Source: Bacteroidales bacterium UBA1800
GTDB lineage: Bacteria; Bacteroidota; Bacteroidia; Bacteroidales; VadinHA17
NCBI GenBank assembly: GCA_002319915.1
Contig: DCFQ01000021.1
Coordinates: 106,271-170,270, forward strand
DNA length: 64,000 nt
Reading direction: 5' to 3'
Under the pieces are notes generated by a model. That model saw only the letters and a list, made by a program, of their open reading frames with translations. It was not told the origin of the DNA and searched no databases. Shown here in pieces: positions 35,901 to 45,600 of this stretch. The position numbers and the translations under genes were made by a program. Each line of letters begins with the position of its first letter. Position 1 is the stretch's first letter.

Positions 35901-36041
35901 AAGTATTTCCTCGGGATCAGGATCAGCACCTTCTCATTCAATATTCTGTTTATAGGTTTGATTGCCATGTTTTCATACCTGATACTCTATTTTGACGTTC
36001 TTAACAGGATCGTCAGGCTAACAAAAAGATTTAAAATCTGA
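32967..36041 (+). CDS. ABCG-like ABC transporter with TerB-like N-terminal domain
   Basis: The 1024-residue protein has an N-terminal helical region (~1-150) that resembles TerB/DjlA-type domains (IVKQDDGIIKEERDYVLNFL), a ~100-residue linker domain, an ABC ATPase (~255-470) and an ABC-2 type permease (~580-1020). ATPase motifs are GASGSGKTTLLN (Lys 287), the signature ISGGQRKRLNIAL and Walker B VLFVDEPTSGL; the signature and order resemble eukaryotic ABCG (white) transporters. The membrane part begins LTVLVAPVLAFILAF. The permease has a ~200-residue soluble loop (GNPPVQAG region) between helices. Substrate unknown. A lipoprotein and a small exported protein follow on the same strand. Confidence 0.9.
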   Translation: MSEEILKALIELFALIVKQDDGIIKEERDYVLNFLDKQLNINTLIKYMLLFDELTSPGREVKDDIESNSGSIRESFRILNICKQVNKTLNKGQKIVVLIHLYELIKISKKFTHNRIDIISVVSEVFRIIPAEFAAIEQFVKNDDPREIRNPSILIFRPGITACEICNKVHERHEDTAVIFLMVPSVDLYFVKYYSNDQLSLNGLAIVKGQIYSFAEGSVLRSNYGHPYYFSDIFARFHSSVNTQKLSFRVRNVSYRLPNHQKILSDLSFSAEQNNLVGIMGASGSGKTTLLNVMSGISKPATGTVTLNKLDVFRDNGKLEGVIGYVPQDDLLIEDLTVFENLYYAACQCFGNKSHEDTSGLVEQMLASMGLSDKKDLKVGSVMDKVISGGQRKRLNIALELIRQPSVLFVDEPTSGLSSKDSENIMVLLRELALKGKLVFTVIHQPSSDIYKMFDKVIILDQGGFMVYYGNPIDSVIYFKTLDSQIDASEGECMACGNVNPEIIFKILEKQVVDEFGNYTETRKVKPREWSEKFKSQQLPDSASEADDQPEKNLHQPGKLRQFALFFSRDLKSKISNVQYVLLTVLVAPVLAFILAFIIRYIPDQSSLVYHFAENDNIPTYIFMCVIVSLFLGLTISAEEIFHDRKILRREQFLNLSRGSYLSAKVALLAVISALQSLLFVLVANPILGIKGMLLYYWLALFATAVCANMIGLIISSTFNSVITIYVVVPLLIIPMMVLSGAMFPFNKLNRNITRIDKVPFLAELMPTRWSYEALMVSQFMNNRYSSMPVDGKKETIYSVQKKINQADFNSAYRIPSTISVIGHAKSRLGSEPGNPPVQAGYGPEEDLHLIRNELKEITEASGLPEFAMAGSLYPGRFTAGAADSLVSWLGYAAGVFNHAANSTAGLKDRFININGLNVRSLEKLYYNYKLEEIVTKYYETDKILRYKDSFVQNMNPVYNDPSFKGLLRFRTHFFAPSKYFLGIRISTFSFNILFIGLIAMFSYLILYFDVLNRIVRLTKRFKI

Positions 36042-36077
36042 GACAATGATTCAAATGACTTTAAATCCAACTTTTTT

Positions 36078-36085
36078 TATTTTTG
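36078..36085 (+). promoter_or_regulatory. -7 box before the lipoprotein gene
   Basis: TATTTTTG at 36078-36085 fits the -7 element and would start transcription about 17 bases before ATG 36109. It suggests the lipoprotein pair can be transcribed apart from the ABC gene. The -33 element is not convincing. Confidence 0.4.
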
Positions 36086-36108
36086 TATTAACGAAATGAA
36101 TTTCGTGA

Positions 36109-37026
36109 ATGAAAGGAACATTAATTTTAATCCTGTCTGCTGCCCTGGTGACATTGTTTTCATGCAGGCATTCCTCAAGGAATCCCGGGCAGGTAGTCTA
36201 CGCGGAAATTGATTCGGTTTCCACCGGGAATGCCGGACAGTTGAGCGCCGAAGAAGCAGCCGAGGAGATCTCGAGGAATTTTTCCTCCCCGATTGAAATT
36301 GCCAATCTTCTCCAGGAGATGAATGTGCCCTATTCTCCCCAGTACCTGGCATCATCGCTTAAGGCTGCCGATCAGGCGACCTCATTCGACAAGGCAATGG
36401 CACTCGGCTTCCTGGGAGCGGACCTTGGTTATGTCAATATGTACGAGATGACCGGATCGTCGATTGACCTGCTGAAGTCGATAAAGAAGCTTGCCGATGG
36501 GCTGCTGGTCGGCCAATATATCGACTTCGAGACGATCAAGCGGCTCTCCCTTGAAAAGTCCAACATTGATTCCCTGATGTTCCTGTCGCTCGATTCCTAC
36601 ACGAAGATCGACAAGTACCTGAGGGAAAAAGGCAGGGGACACTTATCATCACTGATGATCGTCAGTGCCTGGATTGAGTCGCAATACCTCGCTGCCCAGG
36701 TAATACAGAAATATCAGGACAGGAGGCTCCGGGACCGGATCGGGGAACAGGAATACTTCATCGATGACCTTATCAGGCTGATCTCTCCGTATTGCGGCCA
36801 GGATGATCAGTTCAGGAAAATATGTGATTACCTGTCGACCATTAAGGAGAAATACAGCAAGGTTGAAATCACCTATCACAGGAGCGAGCCTGTCACCGCC
36901 GAAAAGGATGGCGGCCTTGTCGTGACCCAGACTGATAGCAGCTTCGTTGCCATGACTGACAAACAACTAAACGACATAACCTCTGCTATCATCGACATAA
37001 GAAATAAACTGATTACCAGTAGATAA
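36109..37026 (+). CDS. conserved hypothetical lipoprotein
   Basis: The 305-residue product has a lipoprotein signal peptide (lipobox LFSC, Cys about 19). The rest is almost wholly alpha-helical (SSPIEIANLLQEMNVPYSPQYL, DKAMALGFLGADLGYVNMYE, HLSSLMIVSAWIESQYLAAQVIQ), ending in a helix that could pair with others. I know this pattern from Bacteroidota hypothetical proteins that lie beside the ABCG-like transporter, but no function is established. It may work with the transporter in the envelope. The next gene starts at the base after its stop. Confidence 0.78.
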   Translation: MKGTLILILSAALVTLFSCRHSSRNPGQVVYAEIDSVSTGNAGQLSAEEAAEEISRNFSSPIEIANLLQEMNVPYSPQYLASSLKAADQATSFDKAMALGFLGADLGYVNMYEMTGSSIDLLKSIKKLADGLLVGQYIDFETIKRLSLEKSNIDSLMFLSLDSYTKIDKYLREKGRGHLSSLMIVSAWIESQYLAAQVIQKYQDRRLRDRIGEQEYFIDDLIRLISPYCGQDDQFRKICDYLSTIKEKYSKVEITYHRSEPVTAEKDGGLVVTQTDSSFVAMTDKQLNDITSAIIDIRNKLITSR

Positions 37027-37464
37027 ATGAAAAAGTACCTGACGGGATTCATCTTTTTGATTCTGCTGCTGTCTGTTTGTTCCGGACAGACAGAACCTGA
37101 TTCGCTTCTGAGGAGATGCATGAAAACAACAGGGCCGGCATCAAAATACCTGAAAGATTACAAGATCCAGCTTGGTGACGGAGTCTTAGGCAGCGATTTC
37201 AGATACAGGGCAAACCTGTCACTCTGGAAAAATACACGGTACCGGTTTACAATGTGCACTGCCGACGATTCGAGGGGCAGGCTCATCCTAAGCATCAGGG
37301 ACGATCTCAACAGGCCGGTCCTTTCATCCTTTGAAAAGGGATCTGAAACTGTTTATTCATATGTGGATTTTGTCTGCAATAAAAGCGGCATTTACAAGCT
37401 CTACTTCGACTTTACAGGGAACACGTCCGGTTCGGGCGTAAGCATCGTTTCGCTGGTGCAATAG
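37027..37464 (+). CDS. small exported hypothetical protein
   Basis: The 145-residue protein has a signal peptide (cleavage near CSGQ, about residue 22). The mature domain is beta-rich (FRYRANLSLWKNTRYRFTM, DDSRGRLILSIRDDLNRPV, GIYKLYFDFTG) and resembles a small jelly-roll or PKD-like fold by strand spacing; this is only an impression. It follows the lipoprotein gene with no gap, so the pair is translationally coupled, in a three-gene context with the ABC transporter. Confidence 0.75.
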   Translation: MKKYLTGFIFLILLLSVCSGQTEPDSLLRRCMKTTGPASKYLKDYKIQLGDGVLGSDFRYRANLSLWKNTRYRFTMCTADDSRGRLILSIRDDLNRPVLSSFEKGSETVYSYVDFVCNKSGIYKLYFDFTGNTSGSGVSIVSLVQ

Positions 37465-37470
37465 ATTGAT

Positions 37471-38466
37471 TCAGATAAGATTAAGTATCTGCACCGCTGC
37501 CACCGCCGCAAAAAGGGAAACGAACAGGATCTCGGGGATCAGCTTCCTCCTTGCATGAATAAAATAATGTGACATTATATAGCTCGCCGGGATTGCAGCA
37601 ATCCAGAACATTTCCGTGGATACCGACCTGGAGACAAAATACAGGGTCAATGCCAGCAGCAGCGTCCAGATCATGAGGCTGAGCGTTTTGCGCGATTTGA
37701 TCTTCTTCCCGCCGGGGTATATTAACAGGTGAAGGAGGCTGACAAGCAATATAATTCCGGCAGTTATCAGGGCAATCAGCTCTGTTACGGAGAATTTGTG
37801 CGGGTCGGCTTCCCCGAAGAGGTTATAGTTTGCATCGGCTGCCAGTTTTCCAAAATCCTTCCCGGCAATATACAGAACGCCATACAACAGGAACAGAGGT
37901 GTGGCAACGCCCAGGACCGAGATCATGATCTCCCTGAAGCTGCCGGTTCTTAAAAGTGCTATTCCTATAATGAGGAGCAGCCCGAACCACAGGAAATTGA
38001 AATAGAACATTGACCCAATGCCGATCAGGAGGCCTGCATCAAAGAATGAATAGGCAACTCCCTGAACCTTATAGGAATCCATTATTCTTACCGACGCCAC
38101 CAAAAGAAGTATGGCTGCCGGCAGCACCGGGTTCATGGTTTGCTGTGTCACAAAGATCCCGCTCAGCAGAATGAAGAATAAAGCCGGCAAAAAGGTCCGT
38201 TCGCCTAAAAACAGATCAGCCGTATTGAAATTCACGAGGAGGTATGAGAGCAAAAGTACCAGGATGAAACCCGCAAAAGCATAAACCAAGGGCCCGATGT
38301 GTGGCAGTCCTGTCAGAATCGAATATAGGGGCATCGGCCTTTCACTGAAGCCCTGCCCTGTGGGATCGGGCGGATGCAGGAATGATCCCGTCCAAACCAG
38401 GATCGAAATAATGATTATCATTATAACTATTTCCGGTCCGGTCCGCCTGAATCTCTTTAGGAACAT
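37471..38466 (-). CDS. DUF6427 family membrane protein
   Basis: The 331-residue protein has eight or nine hydrophobic segments and no signal peptide, and begins MFLKRFRRTGPEIVIMIIIIS. This matches DUF6427, a Bacteroidota inner-membrane family of unknown function. It follows purD on the same strand with a 3-base gap, a linkage that hints at co-expression but not at a shared pathway. Confidence 0.82.
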   Translation of the reverse strand: MFLKRFRRTGPEIVIMIIIISILVWTGSFLHPPDPTGQGFSERPMPLYSILTGLPHIGPLVYAFAGFILVLLLSYLLVNFNTADLFLGERTFLPALFFILLSGIFVTQQTMNPVLPAAILLLVASVRIMDSYKVQGVAYSFFDAGLLIGIGSMFYFNFLWFGLLLIIGIALLRTGSFREIMISVLGVATPLFLLYGVLYIAGKDFGKLAADANYNLFGEADPHKFSVTELIALITAGIILLVSLLHLLIYPGGKKIKSRKTLSLMIWTLLLALTLYFVSRSVSTEMFWIAAIPASYIMSHYFIHARRKLIPEILFVSLFAAVAAVQILNLI

Positions 38467-38469
38467 CTT

Positions 38470-39741
38470 TTACTGGAGGTCAAATCCGATATCGGTGCGG
38501 TAATAAATATCCTTGAATGTTATTGCCCTTGCATTGCTGTAAGCCCCGTCCAGAGCCTCCTTCAGGCTCCTGCCATGATGGCTTACTGCCAGGACCCGGC
38601 CGCCTGAAGTAACAACCTTTCCGTCTGATAGCTTTGTTCCGGCATGAAAGACCAGAGCCTCTTTCACACTGTCAAGCCCCGAAATTTCGTGGCCTTTGGC
38701 ATAGCTGCCCGGGTAACCGCCTGATACAAGCATCACTGTGGCAACGTATTGATCATCGATCTCAAGGGTCTTTTCCGCCAGAGTGCCGGTGGCCACTCCT
38801 TCCATGAGGTCGAACAGGTCAGATCTTATCCTGGGGATGATGACTTCGGATTCCGGGTCGCCAAGCCTTGCATTGTATTCAATGACATATGGGTCGCCTG
38901 AAACATTCATAAGCCCGAAAAAGATGAAGCCCTTATATTCAATCCCTTCCTCAGCAAGTCCTGACAGGGTGGGTTCGATGATCCTTGTCCGGACCTTCTC
39001 CATGAATCCCTTGCTGGCGAAAGGAACCGGCGACACCGCTCCCATTCCTCCCGTATTTAGCCCCGTATCCCCTTCCCCGATCCTTTTGTAGTCTTTAGCG
39101 GATGGCAGCAATTTATATGATCTCCCGTCGGTGATAATGAATGCAGATAGTTCTATCCCTTTCAGGAATTGCTCGATCACAACCTTCCCGCCGGCTTCCC
39201 CGAATTTCCCCGAACCAATTTCTTTAAGCTCCTTTTCAGCTTCCTCAAGGCTGCTGGTTATGGCCACCCCTTTCCCAGCTGCAAGCCCATCGGCTTTTAT
39301 CACAAACGGGGGTTCGAGGGTCTGCAGGAATTTTGTAGCTTCCCTTATAGCATCCCTCGAAAAGCTCCTGTATGCCGCTGTCGGGATCGAGTGGCGGACC
39401 AGGAACGATTTTGCAAAGTCCTTGCTCCCTTCGAGCATTGCGGCTTTCCCTGAAGGGCCTATCAAAGGGATATTCCTCAGATAGCTGTCATTCAGGAAGA
39501 AATCATGGATACCTGCTACAAGCGGTGCCTCGGGTCCGACGATAACCATGTTTATGGCATTTTCACTTACCGCTTTCCTTACTTCCGCGAAGTTCTCAGG
39601 GTCAATCTGCAGGTTGACGCCCGACAAAGCGGTTCCTGCATTTCCGGGGGCGGCAAAGATCTTATTGACCCTGCTGCTCTGCACAAGCTTCCAGGCCAGG
39701 GCGTGTTCCCTTCCGCCTGATCCAAGTATCAGAATATTCAT
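38470..39741 (-). CDS. purD: phosphoribosylamine-glycine ligase
   Basis: PurD joins phosphoribosylamine and glycine in the second step of purine synthesis. The 423-residue length is standard. Visible motifs are MNILILGSGGREHALAWKL at the N-terminus, GPEAPLVAGI near 70, the ATP-grasp core PPFVIKADGLAAGKGVAIT and NTGGMGAVSP, and NARLGDPESEVI near 300. Start ATG 39741 gives the family N-terminus exactly. DUF6427 follows directly; the other purine genes are not in the window. Confidence 0.98.
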   Translation of the reverse strand: MNILILGSGGREHALAWKLVQSSRVNKIFAAPGNAGTALSGVNLQIDPENFAEVRKAVSENAINMVIVGPEAPLVAGIHDFFLNDSYLRNIPLIGPSGKAAMLEGSKDFAKSFLVRHSIPTAAYRSFSRDAIREATKFLQTLEPPFVIKADGLAAGKGVAITSSLEEAEKELKEIGSGKFGEAGGKVVIEQFLKGIELSAFIITDGRSYKLLPSAKDYKRIGEGDTGLNTGGMGAVSPVPFASKGFMEKVRTRIIEPTLSGLAEEGIEYKGFIFFGLMNVSGDPYVIEYNARLGDPESEVIIPRIRSDLFDLMEGVATGTLAEKTLEIDDQYVATVMLVSGGYPGSYAKGHEISGLDSVKEALVFHAGTKLSDGKVVTSGGRVLAVSHHGRSLKEALDGAYSNARAITFKDIYYRTDIGFDLQ

Positions 39742-39782
39742 CTGGAAAGAATTATCAAAATCAAAAGTAATATTTCGGACGG

Positions 39783-39811
39783 ATAAATAAAATCCCGGCC
39801 AGGCCCGGGAT
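39783..39811 (-). terminator. terminator after the membrane LytTR gene
   Basis: ATCCCGG (39792-39798) pairs with CCGGGAT (39805-39811) over a 6-base loop, and on the minus strand the stem is followed by TTTTATTTATC. The stem begins in the stop codon of the LytTR gene, so it ends that transcript before purD. Confidence 0.7.
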
Positions 39812-40677
39812 CATCCACCGTCGGTCATACGGCTGTACCTCGAAAAGGTTTGCATCACATTGTCCACATAGGTTTTCGATACCGGGATATCGATCACCGC
39901 CGGATTGTCCATTTCCAGCTTCAACCCCTCCTTATCCTTCCTTATGACCTTCACTTTTTCGAAATTGACTATGAACGACCTGTGACAACGTATAATTTCG
40001 GTTCCCGCAAAAATTTCCTCCATTTTCTTAAGCGTGTCGCGAAGAAGGTACTTTGAGATCTTACCCTTGTTCATGTAGCAGATGCTGACATAGTTTTCCG
40101 CCGATTCAATATAGTAAAGGCTCTCGTTCTTGATCGAGAACTTAAGGACACCCTTTTCATCATAGAAAGGGATCATATCCCTAAGGTTACCCGGGGGTAG
40201 CTGCACATCCTCGAGTTTTTCGATCTGCTCCTTCTTGTCGCGCCATGAAAAATAGAGCCACAGCACCGAGTATGGCAGCAGAAGGACAAGGGCAGTATTA
40301 CGGGCTGACAGCTTGACCAGGTCAGTAAAGATCCTTATATCCCTGAGAACGAATTTTTCGAAAAGTGCATAGAAGAGCGCCATCATCATGATTTCCCCGG
40401 CTATCCAGACAAGGTACTCCAGGAGCTTGATTATGTGTCTCTTGCCGGTATAATACATTATGATCCTGCTGATCACGACCACAAGCACGCCGGTTAGTAT
40501 GACGAGGCTGGAATAGGTCAGGAACTCAAGCCTGGTAAGATTGAACCAGCGGTCGGCCCCGAACGGGGAATAAATATTTATGAATACAAGGGCAAAAAGC
40601 GATGTAAAAAGTATCAGCCTGATTATGTTCCCTTTCTCGTTAAGATAAGGGGGAATAGGTTTTTGCAGGTCAACCAT
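39811..40677 (-). CDS. membrane-anchored LytTR transcription regulator
   Basis: The 288-residue protein has four membrane helices (about 20-35, 52-72, 85-110 and 128-145) followed by a LytTR DNA-binding domain (~180-280: LKFSIKNESLYYIESAENYVSI, RCHRSFIVNFEKV). It lacks a receiver domain and a histidine kinase is not adjacent, so it is a one-component membrane regulator. CAAATTTA at 40699-40706 (TAAATTTG on the minus strand) fits the -7 element 22 bases before the ATG. Target genes are unknown. Confidence 0.9.
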   Translation of the reverse strand: MVDLQKPIPPYLNEKGNIIRLILFTSLFALVFINIYSPFGADRWFNLTRLEFLTYSSLVILTGVLVVVISRIIMYYTGKRHIIKLLEYLVWIAGEIMMMALFYALFEKFVLRDIRIFTDLVKLSARNTALVLLLPYSVLWLYFSWRDKKEQIEKLEDVQLPPGNLRDMIPFYDEKGVLKFSIKNESLYYIESAENYVSICYMNKGKISKYLLRDTLKKMEEIFAGTEIIRCHRSFIVNFEKVKVIRKDKEGLKLEMDNPAVIDIPVSKTYVDNVMQTFSRYSRMTDGG

Positions 40678-40871
40678 TCAGCAATCAATAATTAAGTACA
40701 AATTTAGTTTTTTTCGGGTTTTAGGCACCGCGGGGGACAAACAGGATTAAAAACCATGGTAGATTTTCATCCCATATACTTCAATTATGTCACGGATTTT
40801 GATTTTTTATCCCATCATAAGGTCATCCGGCACATATTTTTGAACCGCATCTTAAACACTCCTTCCTTTGT

Positions 40872-42029
40872 ATGGCAAAAAGGAGCCTCTTTATGAATTC
40901 AAGTGAGTATACAAAGGTTTATGCCGAGCTGAAATCATTGTTTGACCAGGATCTTTCCAAGATAATTATCCCCGGATCGGAGATCAGGATTGTCAATTGT
41001 CCGTTCAGTTCAGTGATCGATGACCGTTTTGTCAGGCATGATGACCTTGGAGTGAGGGAAAACATGACATTCTCGTACCCGGTATTCGTTCCGGAAGACA
41101 TCAATTCAGGCAAGACGATCCTGCTTCTTCATGGTCTGAACGAAAGAAGCTGGGCAAAATATCTTACCTGGGCATTCAAGTTGTGTCACGACACAGGAAG
41201 CTATGTTGTCCTGTTCCCTATCTCGTTCCACATCAACCGGGCTCCCTCGGCCTGGGTCGATCCGCGCGTTATGCTCGAGCCTGTCAGGGAGAGGAAAGAC
41301 AGGTACGGTGAAATTGAAATGTCGAGCTTCGTCAATATTGCGCTCAGCAACAGGCTCACCGATGATCCCATGCGTTTTTTCCGGTCAGGATACCAGACTG
41401 CCATTGATATTGCCAAGCTGATGGAGCAGATCAGATCAGGAGAACAGGGCCTGATCCCCGCCGGAAACAGGGTGAACATCTTTGCCTATTCGATCGGGGC
41501 TTTTCTTGCCCAGATACTGATGATGGGCAATCCTGACGGCCTGTTCTCGGAATCGAAGCTCTTCATGTTTTGCGGAGGGTCGGTGTTCAGCAGCATGCAT
41601 GGCACGTCGAAGCTTATTATGGACAGCGAAGCATACGAAAGGATCTACAATTTTTATCTCAATGACTTTGAAAAGACGATCGACAGGAAGAACCCTGTTT
41701 CGGATTTTCTCAGGAGTTCCCAGCTGGGCATTGCATTCAGGTCGATGATCGATCTCAGCAGGTTCAGGGCTTTCAGGGAAAATATCCTTGGCAAGCTGCG
41801 CGACCAGATAAGGTCCATTGCCCTTCTGAAGGACAGCGTGATCCCGGCTGCCGGGATCCTCGGGACCATGGCCGGCCGGCCGTGCCACAGGGAGCAGGTC
41901 AGGATCTGGGACTTCCCGTACGAGTATTCCCATGAGAACCCGTTCCCGGTCTCGCCCCGCATTTCATTCCGTGAGGTTGATTCATGCTTCGACAGGGTGA
42001 TCTCGGAAGCATCCTTGTTCCTTGCCTGA
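40872..42029 (+). CDS. alpha/beta-hydrolase-fold protein (DUF6051-like)
   Basis: The 385-residue protein has no signal peptide. It has the features of an alpha/beta hydrolase: oxyanion-region HGLNERSW near residue 88, and a nucleophile elbow with AYSIGAFLAQ near 200 (Ser in YSIGA). The family is probably DUF6051, a Bacteroidota hydrolase-like family without known substrate. Two ATG codons are possible (40872 and 40893; the second has AGGAG eight bases upstream). TATTTTTG at 40835-40842 is a possible -7 element. Its stop abuts the stop of the deacetylase gene on the other strand. Confidence 0.75.
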   Translation: MAKRSLFMNSSEYTKVYAELKSLFDQDLSKIIIPGSEIRIVNCPFSSVIDDRFVRHDDLGVRENMTFSYPVFVPEDINSGKTILLLHGLNERSWAKYLTWAFKLCHDTGSYVVLFPISFHINRAPSAWVDPRVMLEPVRERKDRYGEIEMSSFVNIALSNRLTDDPMRFFRSGYQTAIDIAKLMEQIRSGEQGLIPAGNRVNIFAYSIGAFLAQILMMGNPDGLFSESKLFMFCGGSVFSSMHGTSKLIMDSEAYERIYNFYLNDFEKTIDRKNPVSDFLRSSQLGIAFRSMIDLSRFRAFRENILGKLRDQIRSIALLKDSVIPAAGILGTMAGRPCHREQVRIWDFPYEYSHENPFPVSPRISFREVDSCFDRVISEASLFLA

Positions 42030-42635
42030 TCAGATATCTGTCGTGAACGAATATCCCTCTTCCCGGGCGAATATCAAAAAGCTTTCAATAAACCAAAGCA
42101 CCGACGACCGCCCCGAATCGTGGAGAACAATTACCGACCCCGGCCTGATCTTTTTTTTCAGGATACTAAGGCAATCCCCCCCGGTAAGGTTATTGTCGAA
42201 ATCGTATGGCATGACATCCCAGAGGAATAGGCGGAATCTCCTTTTAAGCTCCCTGTATTGTTCGATTTTCATTGTTCCGTAAGGCGGCCTGAAGAACTCA
42301 TCTGAAGTTAATGATGCGGCCTTTCCTGCATTGGCGGAATATTGTGCAGCCGGAGTGCGGCAGCCGTTCAAATGATCGTAACCATGATTCCCGATAACGT
42401 GCCCTTTTGATCTGAGGAACTCAACCAACTCCGGAAACTCTTCCGCTTTCCTTCCTGAACAGAAGAATATGGCTTTTATTCCATGCCTTTCCAGGATCCG
42501 GGCAAGCTTTACCGTCGAGTCCGGATCGGGTCCGTCGTCAAATGTCAGGACAAGACTCTTCCCTTCAGTCCTGACCCTGAACAGGGCATCAGGGTAAAGC
42601 AGCCGCAAGATCAACGGAGGCCTGAAAAAGCGCAT
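42030..42635 (-). CDS. polysaccharide deacetylase (NodB/CE4) family protein
   Basis: The 201-residue protein has the CE4 motifs: catalytic base and metal Asp in LTFDDGPDPDST near 30-35, zinc-binding GNHGYDHLN near 80 (His-x3-His), RPPYGT near 112 and a late WDVMPYDF. CE4 enzymes remove N- or O-acetyl groups from chitin, peptidoglycan or other sugars. No signal peptide is present, so a cytoplasmic or inner-membrane sugar-lipid substrate is likely. It follows the DUF2723 membrane protein by 6 bases in one operon. Confidence 0.9.
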   Translation of the reverse strand: MRFFRPPLILRLLYPDALFRVRTEGKSLVLTFDDGPDPDSTVKLARILERHGIKAIFFCSGRKAEEFPELVEFLRSKGHVIGNHGYDHLNGCRTPAAQYSANAGKAASLTSDEFFRPPYGTMKIEQYRELKRRFRLFLWDVMPYDFDNNLTGGDCLSILKKKIRPGSVIVLHDSGRSSVLWFIESFLIFAREEGYSFTTDI

Positions 42636-42641
42636 ATGCCC

Positions 42642-45600
42642 TCATTTATTTGAAAAGAGCAGGCTGTAATACTTGTTTACTTCGGGCCTTACCGTTTTTT
42701 CGAGGTTGGCAAGCTTGAGATTCACCGACATATTGGCAATATCGAGCAGGCACTGCATGTTTATCCCTATCGGATAATCCATTCCAAACCGCCTGCCCGG
42801 GCTCATTTTCACGGCATAATCGAGATACTGCTTCGAGTATTTCATAACGTCGTTTATCAGGCTGTCTGCCTCAGCGGTTACCCCGGCCCTGTAAAGCACT
42901 TCCGCAAGTCCGACGGTAAAATAATCATTTGGGATCTTTGATGCAGGGACTATTTCAAGGCCGCGACGAACCGCTGCAAGCGCCTTTGTTGTATCCCCTG
43001 ACGCCAGCAGCGCCTTGCCAAGGTTACCGAATATTCTCCTGTAGTTGCTGAACATCCTCTTGTTATTCTCATCGAGGTAAACTTTAGGATCGGCGGCATT
43101 CCCCCAGGTATACTTGTTCATCATATTGTCGTACATCACCTGGGGATCGATCATCCCGTATTCACCTTCCTCCGGTTTATCAGTCCGTATCGGTTCTATC
43201 CGGTAAGCCATTCCTTCCTGGACGAAGTAATTCTCCAGCCCCTTGTACTGGCTGGAAGGCACGGTGGTCGAAATATAAACCGGCCTGTTCCAGTTATTCG
43301 TCGAAAGAAGGTCCATCATGGCCAGGTCCCCCTTCATCGCATCACCCTCGGTATAAGTCCAGATGATAGGGGATAATATCCTGTCCCTGAAATAGGGCTT
43401 CACAGTTCCGTTGGCCAGTACCTTCTCGGTGTCCACATCAATGATGAATTTATTGGCCGGTAGATAATTGAGGTAATCTCCCCTTCCGCTCATATCGATC
43501 TTGAACTTGTTGTCGTCCTGTGCGGCAAACTTTACGATTTCGCCAAGCTCCACAGGCTTTTCAACCCTGTCGTTGACAGGCATCTGTTCCCTCGTGCCTT
43601 CCATGTATTTTACCGATGGAAGGCTTAACGGCATAGGATCAGATTTGTACGCTTTCTGACGCATCATATCGATATACCATCCTGCCTGGAAATAACTCAG
43701 GTTGGCTACCCTCACGTCAGTCCTGATTGCTTCAACATCCTGGACGTACCATACAGGGAAGGAATCGTTGTCGCCATAGGTAAAAAGGATGGCGTCGGGG
43801 GCACATGTCCTGACATAGTTCGCACCTATATCCCTTGCAGTATACCTCCCTGACCTGTCATGATCGTCCCAGTTCTGGGAACCCATGCGCACTGGAACAG
43901 CAAGCAGCAGAACCAGAAACACCAGCGGCAATGCCACCTTCCTTGAGAGCAGCTTCCTTGCGTACTCATATACAAACATGAATCCCATCCCGATCCATAT
44001 CGTAAACGCATAAAACGATCCGGCATAGGCGTAATCACGTTCCCTCGGCTGGTTAGGATGCTGGTTAAGGTAAACAATGATCGCCAGCCCGGTCATTATG
44101 AAAAACGCAACCACAAGCCATAACCCATTCCTGTCCTTGCGTTTATGCCAGAATATCCCCGCAATCCCGAGCAGGAGAGGCAGGAAGAAGTAGGTATTCC
44201 TTCCCCAGTTGTCCTTAAGGTCGGAAGGAAGGTTATCCTGGTTCCCCAGCCTGGCTGCATCAATGAATTTGATACCGCTGATCCAGTTACCGTAGACCGG
44301 ATTCCCGTCACCCTGGAGATCATTCTGCCGGCCCGCGAAATTCCACATGAAGTACCTGAGGTACATATAGCCTATCTGGTACCTGAAAAAATACCGCAGG
44401 TTTTCGATAAATGTAGGGCAGACAACAACCTGTTTGTCAGAGCTTTCTCCCACAGTATATCTGCGTCCCGTAACCTTGCCCCAGTATTCATATGATTTTT
44501 TATAATCCTGATCAGAGTCGTACATTCTGGGGAAAAGAGTCTCGAATTGCTTACTGTAGACATATTCGGGCCTGTAATACGGTTCATATTTGCCTTTGAT
44601 CTTGTTGTAACCGGCAATCTGCCTTTTTACATCAATCACCGGGGCTGAATAGTAATTACCGTAGAACTTCGGTGAGCTCCCGTATTGCTCCATGTTGATG
44701 TAGTATGCCAGTGAGAAAATATCCGATGGGTTGTTCTGGTTCATTGGCGGCCTTGCATTTGACCTGATCACTATCATCGCATATGAGGAGTACCCGATCA
44801 TGATCACGGTAACAGCAGTCACGATATAGTTAAGAATGACCTTTTCATGCTTAATGGAGTACCTGATGCCGTAAACCAGAAGAGCGGTCAGTGCGGCAAG
44901 GAAAAGGAGAAGGCCGCTGTTATAAGGAAGACCAAAAACATTGACGAGCAAAAGCTCGAACCAGCCAGCCACCTTCGGCACCCCCGGCATAAGGATGAAA
45001 ACCATTGCCCAGAGAATCACGATGGCCAGGATGATTGTTTTAATGAAACCTCTTGTGGTAAAGGGGAACTTCCTGAAATAGAATACCAGCACAAGAACAG
45101 GGATTATCAGGAGGTTCAGCCTGTGAACCCCCAGCCCGAGGCCCATCACATATGCGATCAGGATAATCCACCTGCCGGAATAAGGTTTATCGGCTTCATC
45201 CTCCCATTTGAGCATCGCCCAGAACACGAACCCGGTAATAAGTGATGAAAGTGCATAAAGCTCGCCTTCAACCGCTGAGAACCAGAATGTGTCGGAGAAT
45301 GTATAGGCCAGTGAACCGATGATCCCGCTTGCAAGGATGGCCGGAATATTCCTTGTCTCTTCATCGCTGCCTGAAACGAACGCTTTTCTTGTCAGGTGAG
45401 TGATCGTCCAGAACAGGAACAGGATCGCAAACCCGCTGCACAATGCCGAAAGAATGTTCATCATCATTGCAACATGGGCGGTATTGCCTCCCGCAAAGAG
45501 GGTTGCTATCCTGCCCATCATCAGGAAAAGGGGTGCTCCCGGGGGATGACCTACCTGGAGCCTGAATGCGGAAAGGATGAACTCCCCGCAGTCCCAGAAG

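Noticed and set aside
40872..42635. Possible toxin-antitoxin or defence pair at the abutting stops
   Set aside because: The two genes are tail-to-tail metabolic-type proteins (hydrolase and deacetylase), with no small partner gene.
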